DNA from: Lonsdalea britannica
Lineage (GTDB): Bacteria > Pseudomonadota > Gammaproteobacteria > Enterobacterales > Enterobacteriaceae
DNA length: 17,833 nt
Direction of reading: 5' to 3'
Assembly: GCF_946477055.1 (NCBI RefSeq)
Contig: NZ_CAMKXG010000042.1
Coordinates: forward strand, 1-17,833
Shown here: piece after piece, positions 7,727 to 15,178 of the stretch
How positions within the stretch are numbered: the first letter of the stretch is position 1
Layout: every line of letters begins with the position of its first letter
The notes under the pieces: generated by a model
The model's input: the letters and a program-made list of their open reading frames with translations, nothing else
What the model was told of the DNA's origin: nothing
Databases searched by the model: none
Program-made: the position numbers and the translations under genes

Positions 7727-7737
7727 GGAATATTCAT

Positions 7738-7771
7738 AACGGGGTGAAGATAAAACTTCACCCCGTTTTTT
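7738..7771 (+). terminator. Rho-independent terminator of nagE
   Basis: A 12-bp perfect stem AACGGGGTGAAG / CTTCACCCCGTT with loop ATAAAA and a run of six T at 7766-7771. It ends the nagE transcript before the glnS promoter region. Confidence 0.93.
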
Positions 7772-7810
7772 ATGCTGCCCACTTCCATGCAATTTAGGTG
7801 AAACAAACGG

Positions 7811-7839
7811 TTGTTTCCCGGCGTGGCTTGTTGGATCAT
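7811..7839 (+). promoter_or_regulatory. Candidate glnS promoter
   Basis: TTGTTT (7811-7816) and GATCAT (7834-7839) are 17 bp apart, each matching 4 of 6 consensus bases, giving a start near 7847 and a leader of about 33 nt. The -35 is the right arm of a perfect inverted repeat GAAACAA-ACGG-TTGTTTC (7800-7817). Assigned by motif reading only. Confidence 0.4.
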
Positions 7840-7879
7840 TAGCGGTTATGTGTTGTTTTTCGTTTTTAAGGAATCAAGC

Positions 7880-9538
7880 ATGAGTGAGGCAGAAGCCCGC
7901 CCAACGAATTTTATTCGCCAGATCATCGACGAAGATCTGTCATCTGGTAAGCATGATCATATTCAGACGCGTTTCCCGCCCGAGCCCAACGGCTATCTGC
8001 ATATTGGTCATGCCAAATCGATTTGCCTGAATTTCGGTATTGCCGAAGATTATCAGGGTCAGTGCAATCTGCGCTTTGACGATACCAATCCGGTAAAAGA
8101 AGACATTGAATTTGTCGACTCGATCAAACACGACGTTCAATGGCTGGGCTTCTCCTGGAGCGGCGAGGTGCGTTATTCGTCCAACTATTTCGACCAGCTG
8201 CATCAGTACGCGATTGAGTTGATCAATAAAGGACTGGCGTATGTCGATGAGCTGACGCCGGAGCAGATCCGTGAGTATCGCGGTACGCTGACTTCCCCGG
8301 GTAAAAACAGCCCTTATCGCGATCGTGACGTTCAGGAAAACCTGGCGCTGTTTGAAAAAATGCGTAGCGGCGGTTTTGCCGAAGGCACGGCGTGCCTGCG
8401 CGCCAAAATAGATATGGCGTCGCCTTTCATGGTGATGCGCGATCCGGTGCTGTACCGCATCAAATTCGCCGACCACCATCAGACCGGCAACAAGTGGTGC
8501 ATCTACCCGATGTATGACTTTACCCACTGCATTTCCGATGCGCTGGAAGGGGTGACTCATTCCCTGTGTACGCTGGAGTTCCAGGACAACCGCCGCCTGT
8601 ACGACTGGGTGCTGGACAATATCTCCATCCCCGCGCATCCACATCAGTATGAGTTTTCTCGTCTGAATCTGGAATATGCGGTGATGTCCAAGCGCAAGCT
8701 GAATCAGCTGGTGACGGAAAACGTGGTGGAAGGTTGGGACGATCCGCGTATGCCGACAATTTCCGGTCTGCGCCGTCGTGGTTATACCGCCGCCTCTATT
8801 CGCGAGTTCTGCCGCCGTATCGGCGTGACCAAGCAGGACAACACGGTGGAAATGGCCTCATTGGAATCCTGCATTCGCGATGATTTGAACGAGAATGCGC
8901 CGCGCGCGATGGCCGTACTGGATCCGGTGAAAGTGGTGATCGATAACCTGCCGGAAGGCCACGAAGAGTGGGTGACGATGCCGAACCATCCCAACAAGCC
9001 GGAGATGGGAACGCGTCAGGTTGGTTTCAGCCGCGAACTGTACATTGACCGCGCTGACTTCCGTGAAGCCGCCAACAAGCAGTACAAACGTCTGGTGCTG
9101 GGAAAGGAAGTCCGCCTTCGCAACGCCTATGTGATCAAAGCTGACCGCGTTGAGAAAGACGAGCAGGGCGAGATCGCAACGATTTACTGCAGCTACGATC
9201 CGGATACGTTAAGCAAAGATCCGGCTGATGGCCGCAAGGTAAAAGGCGTTATCCACTGGGTTTCCGTTGCGCACGGTATCCCGGCTGAATTCCGCCTGTA
9301 TGACCGTCTGTTCAGCGTAGCTAATCCGGGGGCAGCGGAAGACTTCCTGTCGACCATCAACCCTGAATCACTGCAGATTGCTAACGGATTCGTTGAAGCC
9401 AGCATGGCGGATGCGTTGGTGGAGAAAGCGTACCAGTTCGAACGTGAAGGCTACTTCTGTGCGGACCGCGTTTACTCCAGCGCCGATCATCTGGTCTTTA
9501 ACCGGACCACGGGTTTGCGAGACACCTGGGTCGGTTAA
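7880..9538 (+). CDS. glnS: Glutaminyl-tRNA synthetase
   Basis: Charges tRNA-Gln with glutamine; class I synthetase of the cytosol. The HIGH signature is in [16 protein letters not shown] near residues 31-46 and the KMSKS-type loop is VMSKRKL near 270; the C-terminal half carries the two beta-barrels that read the anticodon. Length is 552 aa, against 554 in E. coli. The start at 7880 gives [20 protein letters not shown] as in E. coli and is preceded by AAGGA; the in-frame ATG at 7811 would add a hydrophobic 23-residue extension that overlaps the promoter and is rejected. It stands alone between two terminators. Its tRNA substrates are encoded at 106-290. Confidence 0.97.
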   Translation: MSEAEARPTNFIRQIIDEDLSSGKHDHIQTRFPPEPNGYLHIGHAKSICLNFGIAEDYQGQCNLRFDDTNPVKEDIEFVDSIKHDVQWLGFSWSGEVRYSSNYFDQLHQYAIELINKGLAYVDELTPEQIREYRGTLTSPGKNSPYRDRDVQENLALFEKMRSGGFAEGTACLRAKIDMASPFMVMRDPVLYRIKFADHHQTGNKWCIYPMYDFTHCISDALEGVTHSLCTLEFQDNRRLYDWVLDNISIPAHPHQYEFSRLNLEYAVMSKRKLNQLVTENVVEGWDDPRMPTISGLRRRGYTAASIREFCRRIGVTKQDNTVEMASLESCIRDDLNENAPRAMAVLDPVKVVIDNLPEGHEEWVTMPNHPNKPEMGTRQVGFSRELYIDRADFREAANKQYKRLVLGKEVRLRNAYVIKADRVEKDEQGEIATIYCSYDPDTLSKDPADGRKVKGVIHWVSVAHGIPAEFRLYDRLFSVANPGAAEDFLSTINPESLQIANGFVEASMADALVEKAYQFEREGYFCADRVYSSADHLVFNRTTGLRDTWVG

Positions 9539-9558
9539 TTTTACCGGGCCATATAAAG

Positions 9559-9593
9559 AAAAAAGAAAACCGCCGCGGCGGTTTTCTTTTTTC
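9559..9593. terminator. Bidirectional terminator between glnS and fur
   Basis: A 14-bp stem AAAAGAAAACCGCC / GGCGGTTTTCTTTT with a T-rich right flank and an A-rich left flank, so it can work in both directions. It lies between the convergent ends of glnS (+) and fur (-). Confidence 0.93.
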
Positions 9594-9622
9594 TGAATCA
9601 TTTTTTCTGATTAGAAGGGGAA

Positions 9623-10069
9623 TTAATTCCCTTCGTGAATTTTTTCATCTTCACGGCAGTTACCGGAGCTGCAGTGGCCGTACAGGTACAGACTATGGTT
9701 GGTCAGTTTGATACCGTGGCGCTCTGAGATCTCACGCTGGCGAGCTTCAATGGATTCATCGCTGAATTCAATGACGCGGCCGCAGTCCAGGCAAATCAGA
9801 TGATCGTGGTGCTGCTGCTGTGTCAGTTCGAAAACTGATTTTCCGCCTTCAAAGTTGTGGCGGGTCACGATACCGGCATCATCAAACTGGTTCAGCACGC
9901 GATAAACGGTGGCCAGACCAATCTCTTCTCCCATATCAATCAGCTTTTTATACAAATCTTCCGCACTGACGTGATGGCAAGTTGGGTCCTGCAGTACTTC
10001 CAAGATTTTAAGACGAGGAAGGGTTACTTTCAGGCCGGCCTTCTTTAATGCGGTGTTGTTGTCAGTCAT
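9623..10069 (-). CDS. fur: Ferric uptake regulator Fur
   Basis: Iron-responsive repressor that binds Fur boxes as a dimer with Fe(II). It has 148 aa, exactly the E. coli length. An N-terminal winged helix (about 1-83, with the recognition region GLATVYRVLNQFDDAG) is followed by the metal-binding dimerisation domain: the His cluster QQQHHDH at 84-90, Cys93 and Cys96 in CLDC, and Cys133 and Cys138 in GHCSSGNC. The start at 10069 is preceded by CAGGA. It lies downstream of fldA on the same strand but 345 nt away with its own promoter. The E. coli leader peptide Uof, which couples fur translation to the RyhB small RNA, is not recognisable upstream. Confidence 0.98.
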   Translation of the reverse strand: MTDNNTALKKAGLKVTLPRLKILEVLQDPTCHHVSAEDLYKKLIDMGEEIGLATVYRVLNQFDDAGIVTRHNFEGGKSVFELTQQQHHDHLICLDCGRVIEFSDESIEARQREISERHGIKLTNHSLYLYGHCSSGNCREDEKIHEGN

Positions 10070-10414
10070 GCGGATTTAGTCCTGTTACTCTACTTTCATC
10101 AAGGGAGGCTAACTAGCCTAATATCATCGGTCGGCTCAAACACGTTTATTCGTCTCAATTATAGAACTGCACAGGCGAAATGAAAACCGCAGAACCGTAA
10201 CCATATCAGGCTTACCCATCGGTAAGGGGGACGGCGCAACGCCGTTTTAAAAGCGAAAAATGGTGAGAAACCAGCTAACCGAAGGGGGTATTGTACCGCG
10301 CAATGCGGAAAAGTTAAAAAAATGTATCTATCTTTACGACAGATTTTACCTATTGATACGGCCCCGACACAAACCAATGCCGGAACCGTAATGAAGAGAA
10401 CTGATTCAAAAAGA
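10070..10414. other. fldA-fur spacer, no gene
   Basis: 345 bases with no credible coding sequence. It contains the fur promoter (10158-10186) and two adjacent hairpins: CTTACC/GGTAAG with a 4-base loop (10211-10226) and ACGGCG/CGCCGT with a 3-base loop (10231-10245). Neither has a minus-strand U-run, so neither is clearly a fldA terminator. The second has TTTT after it on the plus strand, where there is no gene to terminate. Confidence 0.6.
10158..10186 (-). promoter_or_regulatory. fur promoter
   Basis: On the minus strand, a perfect -10 TATAAT (10158-10163) lies 17 bp from TTTTCA (10181-10186), which matches 4 of 6 bases of the -35 consensus. The start would be near 10151, giving a leader of roughly 80 nt. 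I did not find a clear Fur box, OxyR site or CRP site by eye. Confidence 0.7.
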
Positions 10415-10927
10415 TTACAAATCCAGCTCAGCGCTGATTTGTTTAACCCATGCGCTCACACGCTCGTTAGTCAGTTCAGGCTGACGGTCTTCGTCAATCG
10501 CCAGGCCAATGAAGTGCTTGTCGTCAGCCAGACCTTTAGAGGCTTCGAAGTAGTAGCCTTCGGTTGACCAGTTACCGACGATGGTCGCGCCGCGCGGTTC
10601 GATAAGGTCACGCAAGGTGCCCATGGCATCACAGAAATACTCGGCATAGTCTTCCTGATCGCCGCAGCCAAAGAGCGCTACGCGCTTGCCGGTGAAATCG
10701 ATGTCTTCCAGCGTCGGGAAGAAGTCGTCCCAGTCACACTGCGCTTCCCCGTAATACCAGGTTGGAATGCCCAGCAGCAGAATGTCGAAACGCTCAAGAT
10801 CTTCTTTGCTGCTTTTGGCGATGTCATGAACCTCTGCAACATCGGAGCCCAGCTGCTGTTGGATTGCCTTGGCAATGTTTTCGGTATTGCCAGTATCGCT
10901 GCCGAAGAAAATACCTATAAGTGCCAT
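10415..10927 (-). CDS. fldA: Flavodoxin 1
   Basis: Small FMN-binding electron carrier that donates to enzymes such as pyruvate formate-lyase activase, MetH and IspG/IspH; essential in E. coli. The FMN phosphate loop GSDTGNTEN (residues 9-17) and the aromatic isoalloxazine loops PTWYYGEAQCDWDD and GCGDQEDYAEYF are intact. The long-chain flavodoxin loop is present. Length is 170 aa, six fewer than E. coli FldA (176), because the protein stops at AELDL where E. coli continues through a short tail. The start at 10927 has GAGG upstream. It is adjacent to fur, as in E. coli, where fldA responds to oxidative stress through SoxS. Confidence 0.97.
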   Translation of the reverse strand: MALIGIFFGSDTGNTENIAKAIQQQLGSDVAEVHDIAKSSKEDLERFDILLLGIPTWYYGEAQCDWDDFFPTLEDIDFTGKRVALFGCGDQEDYAEYFCDAMGTLRDLIEPRGATIVGNWSTEGYYFEASKGLADDKHFIGLAIDEDRQPELTNERVSAWVKQISAELDL

Positions 10928-11315
10928 GGATAATATAACCTCTTGATTCCTATTGAAATGGTGCCTGAGCTACCACAGATCGGATAATGATAGCAGACCC
11001 TATCTGAGGGAGAAACTTGTATCTGCCGCAGCCTCGGCTCGCTTCGCTGTTGCGATGATTTTTCATGTCTTAAATATTTTTATAATTTTTTTAATCTACT
11101 ATCTTATTGAAAGCTTTTAACTAAATATTATTTCAGGTTTTTTTCTTATTTTTGCGAGGTCAGCCCTCTAAATTTTTGGCCGATATTGACGATGGTGAAC
11201 ACTGAGCGCTTTGTCAGTGACGCCCAATTAGCACCGTGCTTTCCTTTAACAAAGGCGCTTCAGCCAGTCTTAGTTACACCAAACTTAATCTTTTGCTTCG
11301 GCGGGGAGTTTTGAT
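10928..11315. other. fldA-chemoreceptor divergent spacer, AT-rich
   Basis: 388 bases with no coding sequence. The fldA-proximal part holds the fldA promoter. The middle, about 11060-11155, is strikingly AT-rich with repeated T and A tracts, unlike the flanking genes; such tracts are typical of bent DNA and H-NS targets. The part next to the chemoreceptor contains GCCGATAT at 11179-11186, resembling the -10 of flagellar sigma-28 promoters, but without a matching -35 at the right distance. Confidence 0.6.
10987..10995 (-). promoter_or_regulatory. Candidate fldA promoter, extended -10
   Basis: TGCTATCAT on the minus strand is an extended -10 (TG-N-TATCAT, 5 of 6 to consensus). The -35 position reads TTTCTC and is poor, as expected for an extended -10 or activator-dependent promoter. 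The start would be near 10980, leaving a leader of about 53 nt. Confidence 0.5.
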
Positions 11316-12989
11316 ATGCAATTGCTGAGAAATATAGCGATCCGTACGGCATTACTATGGGTGTTGGGCACTTTCTGCGTGTTGTGGGGCGCTGTTTCGG
11401 CTTACACCTTCTATTCATTCCATGCGATGACCCAAACATCACACACCAGCACATTGCTGGTTAAAAATATGAACCTGGTCAATATGGGGAACGATCAGTA
11501 CTTTCGTATGGTGACTCGACTGGCCAGATCGGTGGACTACCGTCGGTTGGGCGATACCGCCAATGCGGATAAAGAGCAGCAGTCTGCCGCGGAAGCACTC
11601 AATAATATGAAAGATAATTTGGTGGCTTTTAAACAGATCGACCACGGCGGTATGGATGGCGCTCTGGCCGATGCGGTGGCGAACGATTGGGGGAATCTTA
11701 TCCAAAACGGCGTAGAGCCGATGTTCCAACGCGCGTCTGCCTCCGCGCTGGACGAATATCAGAGCTATGCCAAAACAACGGTCCCTGCTCTGAGCCGCCA
11801 GTTCGGTATTTCAGTGACGGCCTTCAACAAAGCGGGAGCGGAGAAGTTTAGCGCGGCGGGTGAACGTTTCAACCGCCTGACCTTCATCGGCCAGACTATT
11901 CTGGTGGCGGGGTTGATCGCGGGTATATTGATGCTGCTGTTCACCGATCGCTATCTGGTCAAATATCTGATGCGTCCGCTTAACGAACTCCGTGACTACT
12001 TCCAGATCATTGCGGCGGGGCGGTTGGGAAAACCGATCGTGGACTTTGGCAACAACTGCGTCGGCAAATTGTTCCCTCTGCTGCGCGATATGCAGAGCAG
12101 CCTGGCGAATACGGTGAGCACCATTCGCAGCAGCGCCGAATCAATTTATCAGGGCGTGGCGGAAATCGCCGCGGGTAACAACGACCTTTCAGCGCGTACG
12201 GAGTCTCAGGCCTCCGCGCTTGAAGAGAGCGCGGCCAGTATGGAACAGCTGACATCGACGGTGAAACAGAACGCCGAGAACGCCGGACATGCACGTCAGC
12301 TGGCGCAGCAGGCTTCGGTCACCGCGCACAAGGGCGGTGAACTGGTCGATAACGTGGTGAAAACCATGTCTGAAATTGCCAACAGCTCCAAGAAAATCGC
12401 TGAAATCACCACGGTTATCAACGGGATCGCGTTCCAGACCAACATTCTGGCGCTGAACGCCGCCGTGGAAGCGGCGCGAGCAGGCGAGCAGGGACGTGGC
12501 TTCGCTGTCGTCGCGGGAGAAGTGCGTAATCTGGCTCAGCGAAGCGCGCAGGCGGCCAAAGAGATCGAACATCTGATTTCTGATTCGGTGCGCAGCGTCG
12601 ATTCGGGATCGTCGCAGGTCGCGGATGCCGGGACGACCATGAGTGAAATCGTCCGTTCCGTCTCGAACGTTACCGATATCATGGCGGAAATCGCCACCGC
12701 CTCCGAAGAGCAAAGTAAAGGAATTGCTCAGGCAGGACAGGCGATTGCGGAAATGGATGGCGTTACACAGCAGAACGCCGCGTTGGTTGAAGAAGCTTCC
12801 GCTGCGGCGCGCTCGTTGGAAGAGCAGGCAGCTCTGCTGACGCAGGCGGTGTCGGTCTTCCGCCTGACGGAAACGTCGGCCAAAGACGCCCCCGCAGTCC
12901 GCAGCCGCGAGGTCAAACCAGCCGCTTCCGCGCCTGCGTTAAAAGCGCTCCCTTCGGGAAAATCGACGGATAACTGGGAAAAATTCTAA
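11316..12989 (+). CDS. Methyl-accepting chemotaxis protein, Tar/Tsr type
   Basis: Inner-membrane chemoreceptor that signals through CheW and CheA to the flagellar motor. Of 557 aa, TM1 spans about 9-32, a periplasmic four-helix ligand domain about 33-188, TM2 about 190-210, HAMP about 211-263, and then the cytoplasmic coiled-coil signalling domain. The hairpin tip is the invariant [20 protein letters not shown] region (371-390), and glutamine/glutamate-rich methylation helices flank it. The last five residues, NWEKF, resemble the NWETF/NWESF tether for CheR and CheB, with Lys in the variable position. The ligand is not predictable. The start ATG at 11316 has GGGGAG in front. E. coli has no gene here between fldA and ybfE, so this is a lineage-specific insertion, consistent with its AT-rich leader. 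Confidence 0.95.
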   Translation: MQLLRNIAIRTALLWVLGTFCVLWGAVSAYTFYSFHAMTQTSHTSTLLVKNMNLVNMGNDQYFRMVTRLARSVDYRRLGDTANADKEQQSAAEALNNMKDNLVAFKQIDHGGMDGALADAVANDWGNLIQNGVEPMFQRASASALDEYQSYAKTTVPALSRQFGISVTAFNKAGAEKFSAAGERFNRLTFIGQTILVAGLIAGILMLLFTDRYLVKYLMRPLNELRDYFQIIAAGRLGKPIVDFGNNCVGKLFPLLRDMQSSLANTVSTIRSSAESIYQGVAEIAAGNNDLSARTESQASALEESAASMEQLTSTVKQNAENAGHARQLAQQASVTAHKGGELVDNVVKTMSEIANSSKKIAEITTVINGIAFQTNILALNAAVEAARAGEQGRGFAVVAGEVRNLAQRSAQAAKEIEHLISDSVRSVDSGSSQVADAGTTMSEIVRSVSNVTDIMAEIATASEEQSKGIAQAGQAIAEMDGVTQQNAALVEEASAAARSLEEQAALLTQAVSVFRLTETSAKDAPAVRSREVKPAASAPALKALPSGKSTDNWEKF

Positions 12990-13030
12990 CGAAGCTACGC
13001 GATGTCCCGCGTTATCTGATATGCCGGTCC

Positions 13031-13066
13031 CCCTTATCGTCGTCGCGCAGCGCGTGATGATAAGGG
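13031..13066. repeat. Long imperfect hairpin downstream of the chemoreceptor
   Basis: CCCTTATC at the left pairs with GATAAGGG at the right, and the stem continues inwards through GTC/GAT and GCGC/GCGC with wobble pairs and one bulge. There is no T-run after it, so it is not a standard terminator, though it may protect or end the chemoreceptor mRNA. Confidence 0.5.
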
Positions 13067-13127
13067 CGGTTCAGGATGAGGATGGAAAGGGATACTGAGC
13101 GTGGGTGGGCAGTGACCGTCGTAATGA

Positions 13128-13163
13128 AAGAATAACTTAGGGCGTCTTTAACGACGCCCTAAG
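13128..13163 (-). terminator. Rho-independent terminator of ybfE
   Basis: An 11-bp perfect stem CTTAGGGCGTC / GACGCCCTAAG with a 6-base loop, followed on the minus strand by TTATTCTTT. It begins just 5 nt beyond the ybfE stop codon and lies between the convergent ends of ybfE and the chemoreceptor gene. Confidence 0.85.
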
Positions 13164-13168
13164 AGAGA

Positions 13169-13450
13169 TCAACGTTTGGCACCTGCCAGCTGAGATAATA
13201 AAATTTGCTCGATGAGCTCACTTCGGCTGATATTTTTCTCTTCCGCCAACGCGTTAAGAATATCGACCGCTTCCGCGTTAATTTTCAGCTCAACCCGCCG
13301 TAGCCCACGATTTTTGTCTCGTCGCAGCTGATTGCGCTTATTGATTCTCAGCTGTTCATCGCGTGAAAGCGGATTGGTTTTCGGACGGCCCGGACGACGC
13401 TCATCAGCGAACAGATCCGGTGTGGTGCGATCCGTTTGTTCTTTTGCCAT
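13169..13450 (-). CDS. ybfE: YbfE, small LexA-regulated-family protein
   Basis: A 93-aa protein matching E. coli YbfE (97 aa) from MAKEQTDRTT through RRPGRPKTNPLSRDEQLRIN to the C-terminal segment that resembles a ribbon-helix-helix fold (VELKINAEAVDILNALAEEK then SRSELIEQIL). The basic middle segment and this fold suggest DNA binding, but no function is established. The ATG at 13450 is chosen by alignment; an in-frame ATG at 13489 would add 13 unsupported residues. In E. coli the gene belongs to the SOS regulon; I found no good LexA box (CTG-N10-CAG) upstream here. It ends at the terminator at 13128-13163 and follows ybfF on the same strand. Confidence 0.92.
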   Translation of the reverse strand: MAKEQTDRTTPDLFADERRPGRPKTNPLSRDEQLRINKRNQLRRDKNRGLRRVELKINAEAVDILNALAEEKNISRSELIEQILLSQLAGAKR

Positions 13451-13630
13451 AGGTAGTGGTACTGCAAAGATTCGGACCAAAAGGCGCATTCTATCTGCGA
13501 CATTTTGATGATGTGGTTAACAATGCCAGTGGCTAGACAGCCGACCCTTAAGTGCGTAAAGCGGGCGACATGATACCCTAGCGGAACCAGCCGCGACAAT
13601 GGTTTACTGGCGTCGCGGCGAACGGTTAGG

Positions 13631-14398
13631 TTAACTCTGCGCCATAAAACGGTGTATCGCCCGCAGCACGGCCTCGGGTTTTTCCGCATGTACCCAATGT
13701 CCCGCGCCCGCAATGGCGTAAGCCGTCGCGCCAGGGAACTGGCTCAACAGCGCATCGCGATAACGGCGATCCAGATAAGACGAATTTTCTCCGCGAATGA
13801 ACAGAATGGGATGCGCCCAGACGGGCACGTCCTGCCAGCCTGAAATGACCTCATATTGATCCCACAAAACCGGCACGTTGAATCGCCACTCTCCCTGAGC
13901 AAATGATTTCAGCAGAAACTGAATCACGCCTTCGTCGGCGATACTGTTGCGCATCAGTTCCGCCGCAGCGCTGCGTTGCGTGATCCCGGCGGCGCTGACG
14001 GCTCTGAGGGCGGCGAAGATGTCATCGTGTCGGCGGCTGTGATAATGCACCGGCGCGATATCGATAGCGACGATGCGCTCAATGCGATCCGGGATCAGCG
14101 CGCTCAGCGCCATGGCGACTTTACCGCCCATGGAGTGGCCGATCACAATGACACGATCCAGCGCCAGTTCGTCCATCAGATCCACGACATCCTGCGCCAT
14201 ATCCTGATATTGCATGGAGGGATCGCGCGGCGACAGCCCGTGGTTGCGCAGATCGATCTGTAAAATATCGTGTTGATTTTGCAGATCGCGGGCCAATACG
14301 CCAAGATTATCAAGGTTACCGAACAGGCCGTGAATGAGAATAACCGGAAGCTGCTGCTGAGGCAGTTGCGCGTTTTGCCAGCGATAATTCAATTTCAT
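13631..14398 (-). CDS. ybfF: Esterase YbfF (alpha/beta hydrolase)
   Basis: Cytoplasmic acyl-ester hydrolase; the E. coli enzyme cleaves short-chain and acyl-CoA esters in vitro and its physiological substrate is unclear. The oxyanion motif HGLFGNLDN (about 23-31) is followed by the nucleophile elbow GHSMGG. With the start at 14398 (MKLNYRW, as in E. coli) the catalytic triad falls at Ser89, Asp113 and His234, the same numbers as in E. coli YbfF, which supports this start; an in-frame ATG at 14410 would add four residues. Neither start has a clear Shine-Dalgarno. Length is 255 aa against 254 in E. coli. Divergent from seqA, upstream of ybfE. Confidence 0.95.
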   Translation of the reverse strand: MKLNYRWQNAQLPQQQLPVILIHGLFGNLDNLGVLARDLQNQHDILQIDLRNHGLSPRDPSMQYQDMAQDVVDLMDELALDRVIVIGHSMGGKVAMALSALIPDRIERIVAIDIAPVHYHSRRHDDIFAALRAVSAAGITQRSAAAELMRNSIADEGVIQFLLKSFAQGEWRFNVPVLWDQYEVISGWQDVPVWAHPILFIRGENSSYLDRRYRDALLSQFPGATAYAIAGAGHWVHAEKPEAVLRAIHRFMAQS

Positions 14399-14451
14399 AG
14401 TGAAGTTCATTCAGGGAGACGTTTGCTTAGGGTATCATGAGTTTATCCTGC

Positions 14452-14475
14452 GATCTCGCGGCGCCATGATCGATC
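14452..14475. promoter_or_regulatory. GATC cluster in the ybfF-seqA divergent region
   Basis: Three Dam methylation sites (14452-14455, 14468-14471 and 14472-14475) fall within 24 bases, spaced 16 and 4 bp apart. SeqA binds pairs of hemimethylated GATC sites separated by up to about three helical turns, so this cluster next to seqA could be a self-binding site. Presence is seen; the role is inferred. Confidence 0.45.
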
Positions 14476-14617
14476 GCCTCTGGCGACCCTCCATGCGCAA
14501 AGGCATCACTCAGCCTAATCTGACTTTATGCGGATACCCGTGTTTGCTGCTGTTCGCGGGAGAAAGGTAACTTTATACTCCCTGATGATTGAAGAAATAA
14601 AACCGTACTGGATAAAG

Positions 14618-15154
14618 ATGAAAACTATTGAGGTCGACGAAGAGCTTTATCGTTATATCGCCAGCCATACCCAGCATATTGGCGAAAGCGCATCCGACAT
14701 TTTACGGCGCATGTTGAAATTCAGCGCCGGACAGGTTGTACAGACAACGCCATCCAAGACGGCCGTGGCGGAACAGCCGGTGGCAGTCACTCAACACAGT
14801 CCGCGCGACCGGGTGAGAGCCCTGCGCGAGCTGCTGCTGTCAGACGAATACGCTGAAAAGAATAAAGCGATTAACCGCTTCATGTTGATTTTGTCCGCGT
14901 TATACGACCTGTCACCCGCGGAATTCGGCGCGGCGACCGAGTCGCTGCACGGCCGAACTCGCGTCTACTTTGCCGGAGATGAGCATACTCTGCTGCAAAA
15001 TGGCACGCACACCAAACCCAAACATATCCAGGGCACGCCATACTGGGTTATCACTAATACCAATACGGGTCGTAAACGGAGCATGGTCGAACACATCATG
15101 CAATCGATGCAGTTCCCGCCGGAGCTGATCGAAAAAGTCTGCGGCACCATCTAA
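14618..15154 (+). CDS. seqA: Replication initiation regulator SeqA
   Basis: Binds hemimethylated GATC sites, sequesters oriC after initiation and organises newly replicated DNA. Of 178 aa (181 in E. coli), the N-terminal oligomerisation domain (1-35, MKTIEVDEELYRYIASHT) is followed by a variable linker and the C-terminal DNA-binding domain with ATESLHGRTRVYFA and the recognition loop TNTNTGRKRSM. The linker is the least conserved part, as usual in the family. The ATG at 14618 matches the family N-terminus; longer in-frame starts from 14528 add 30 residues unlike any SeqA. A TATACT -10-like box is at 14574-14579 without a good -35. Cotranscribed with pgm, 24 nt downstream. Confidence 0.97.
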   Translation: MKTIEVDEELYRYIASHTQHIGESASDILRRMLKFSAGQVVQTTPSKTAVAEQPVAVTQHSPRDRVRALRELLLSDEYAEKNKAINRFMLILSALYDLSPAEFGAATESLHGRTRVYFAGDEHTLLQNGTHTKPKHIQGTPYWVITNTNTGRKRSMVEHIMQSMQFPPELIEKVCGTI

Positions 15155-15178
15155 ATCACGCGTCAGGAAAACAAGGCA

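Noticed and set aside
10231..10248. Plus-strand terminator with stem ACGGCG/CGCCGT and TTTT
   Set aside because: No plus-strand transcript is expected here; the neighbouring genes fur and fldA are on the minus strand.
11169..11186. Flagellar sigma-28 promoter upstream of the chemoreceptor
   Set aside because: GCCGATAT fits the -10, but the only TAAA lies 6 bases away instead of about 15, and the correct -35 position does not match.
13031..13066. Rho-independent terminator of the chemoreceptor gene
   Set aside because: The hairpin is long but imperfect and is not followed by a T-run; listed only as a repeat.
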